Assembly: GCA_020050375.1 (NCBI GenBank)
Contig: JAGVKR010000238.1
Coordinates: 1-7,664 of the forward strand
DNA from: Planctomycetales bacterium
Lineage (GTDB): Bacteria > Planctomycetota > Planctomycetia > Planctomycetales > Planctomycetaceae
Direction of reading: 5' to 3'
DNA: 7,664 nucleotides
Part shown: piece by piece, positions 7,048 to 7,664 of the stretch
How positions within the stretch are numbered: the stretch's first letter is position 1
Layout: the number at the start of each line of letters is the position of its first letter
The notes under the pieces: model-generated
Told to the model about the DNA's origin: nothing
What the model saw: the letters and a program-made list of their open reading frames with translations, nothing else
The model's database searches: none
Position numbers and translations under genes: made by a program

Positions 7048-7664
7048 ATGCTCGTCGTCGACGTCGAAAACCTGTGGGTCCGCTACGGCAAACTCGTCGC
7101 GGTCCGCGGGATCAACCTGCAAATCCCCAAAGGGGAAGTCTACGGCTTCATCGGGCCCAACGGGGCGGGAAAGTCGTCGACGATCAAAGTTCTGGCGACC
7201 CTGCTCCGCGAATTCGTCGGCCGCGTGCGCGTCAACGGGATCGACGTCCTCTGGCGGCCGCAGGTCGTCCGCGAGAAGATCGGCTACGTCCCCGACTTTT
7301 TCGGCGTCTATGAAGACCTGACGGTCGAAGAGTACCTGCACTTCTTCGCGGCCGCCTATCGCATCGAGCGCGGCCAGCGGAAGACAATCATCGGCGATGT
7401 GCTCGAACTGACCGATCTGACACATAAGCTCGACGCGCCGGTCGATGCCCTGTCGCGCGGGATGAAGCAGCGCCTCTCGCTCGCCCGCGTGCTGCTGCAC
7501 GATCCCGACCTGCTCTTGCTCGACGAGCCAGCGAGCGGCCTCGATCCGCGAGCCCGCATCGAAATGCGCGAGCTGCTCAAGGCGCTCAAGGAGATGGGAA
7601 AAACGATCCTCATTTCCAGCCACATTCTGCATGAGCTGGCGCAGTTGTGCACCCAGATCGGGAT
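7048..7664 (+). CDS. ABC transporter ATP-binding protein (3' end outside window)
   Basis: The first 205 complete codons of an ABC-transporter ATPase of the ABC-2/exporter type; the usual length is about 240-330 aa, so the C terminus is missing. Motifs: Walker A GPNGAGKS at residues 36-43; signature LSRGMKQR at 135-142; Walker B LLLLDEP at 155-161 with catalytic E160; D-loop SGLDP at 163-167; switch histidine H192 in SSH. The Q-loop position reads IGYVPDFFGVYEDLTVEEYL, with Asp83 where most ABC ATPases have Gln. I recall the same PDFFGVY form in other members of this exporter subfamily, so it is probably a subfamily trait and not damage. The start ATG lies 3 nt after the previous stop, with GGAGA at 7036-7040 and a 7-nt gap, so it is cotranscribed and well translated. 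The permease is presumably encoded further downstream or is supplied by the preceding membrane protein. Confidence 0.95.
   Translation, partial: MLVVDVENLWVRYGKLVAVRGINLQIPKGEVYGFIGPNGAGKSSTIKVLATLLREFVGRVRVNGIDVLWRPQVVREKIGYVPDFFGVYEDLTVEEYLHFFAAAYRIERGQRKTIIGDVLELTDLTHKLDAPVDALSRGMKQRLSLARVLLHDPDLLLLDEPASGLDPRARIEMRELLKALKEMGKTILISSHILHELAQLCTQIG

Overview
The window is GC-rich (about 60% in a sampled coding stretch) and almost entirely coding, with every supported gene on the + strand. The gene set and order, namely MoxR ATPase, DUF58 protein, von Willebrand A (VWA)/BatA-type membrane protein, a large exported membrane protein and an ABC transporter ATPase, is what I would expect in a planctomycete (Pirellulales/Planctomycetales-like). 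The small GxxExxY gene and the two kinds of interspersed repeats also fit. The taxonomic assignment is inference from gene order and style; no marker gene is present.

Layout. Bases 1-42 are the end of a heptamer tandem repeat cut by the window edge. MoxR follows (95-1114). Next comes a lower-GC unit (1162-1719) in which a GxxExxY/PD-(D/E)XK-like gene (1247-1633) is framed almost symmetrically by two imperfect inverted arms of about 57 nt. DUF58 (1773-2678) overlaps the BatA-like VWA membrane protein (2675-4555) by the four bases ATGA. A large exported membrane protein follows (about 4600-7044). Its first part is crossed by a palindromic array of four copies of a 20-nt repeat (4670-4866), so its true start is uncertain. 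An ABC ATPase starts 3 nt after its stop (7048) and runs off the window.

How the genes work together. MoxR AAA+ ATPases paired with DUF58 and membrane VWA proteins are a recurring chaperone-like module thought to remodel or activate envelope proteins using ATP and metal-dependent (MIDAS) VWA contacts. Here the module is joined to a membrane protein with a glutamine-amidotransferase-like ectodomain segment and to an ABC exporter-type ATPase. This suggests an envelope transport or maturation complex whose substrate cannot be read from the sequence.

The most unusual parts are not the operon genes. They are two repeat systems that sit in it: the inverted-repeat-framed GxxExxY cassette that separates moxR from its usual DUF58 partner, and the REP/BIME-like array overlapping the 5' end of the large membrane protein gene.
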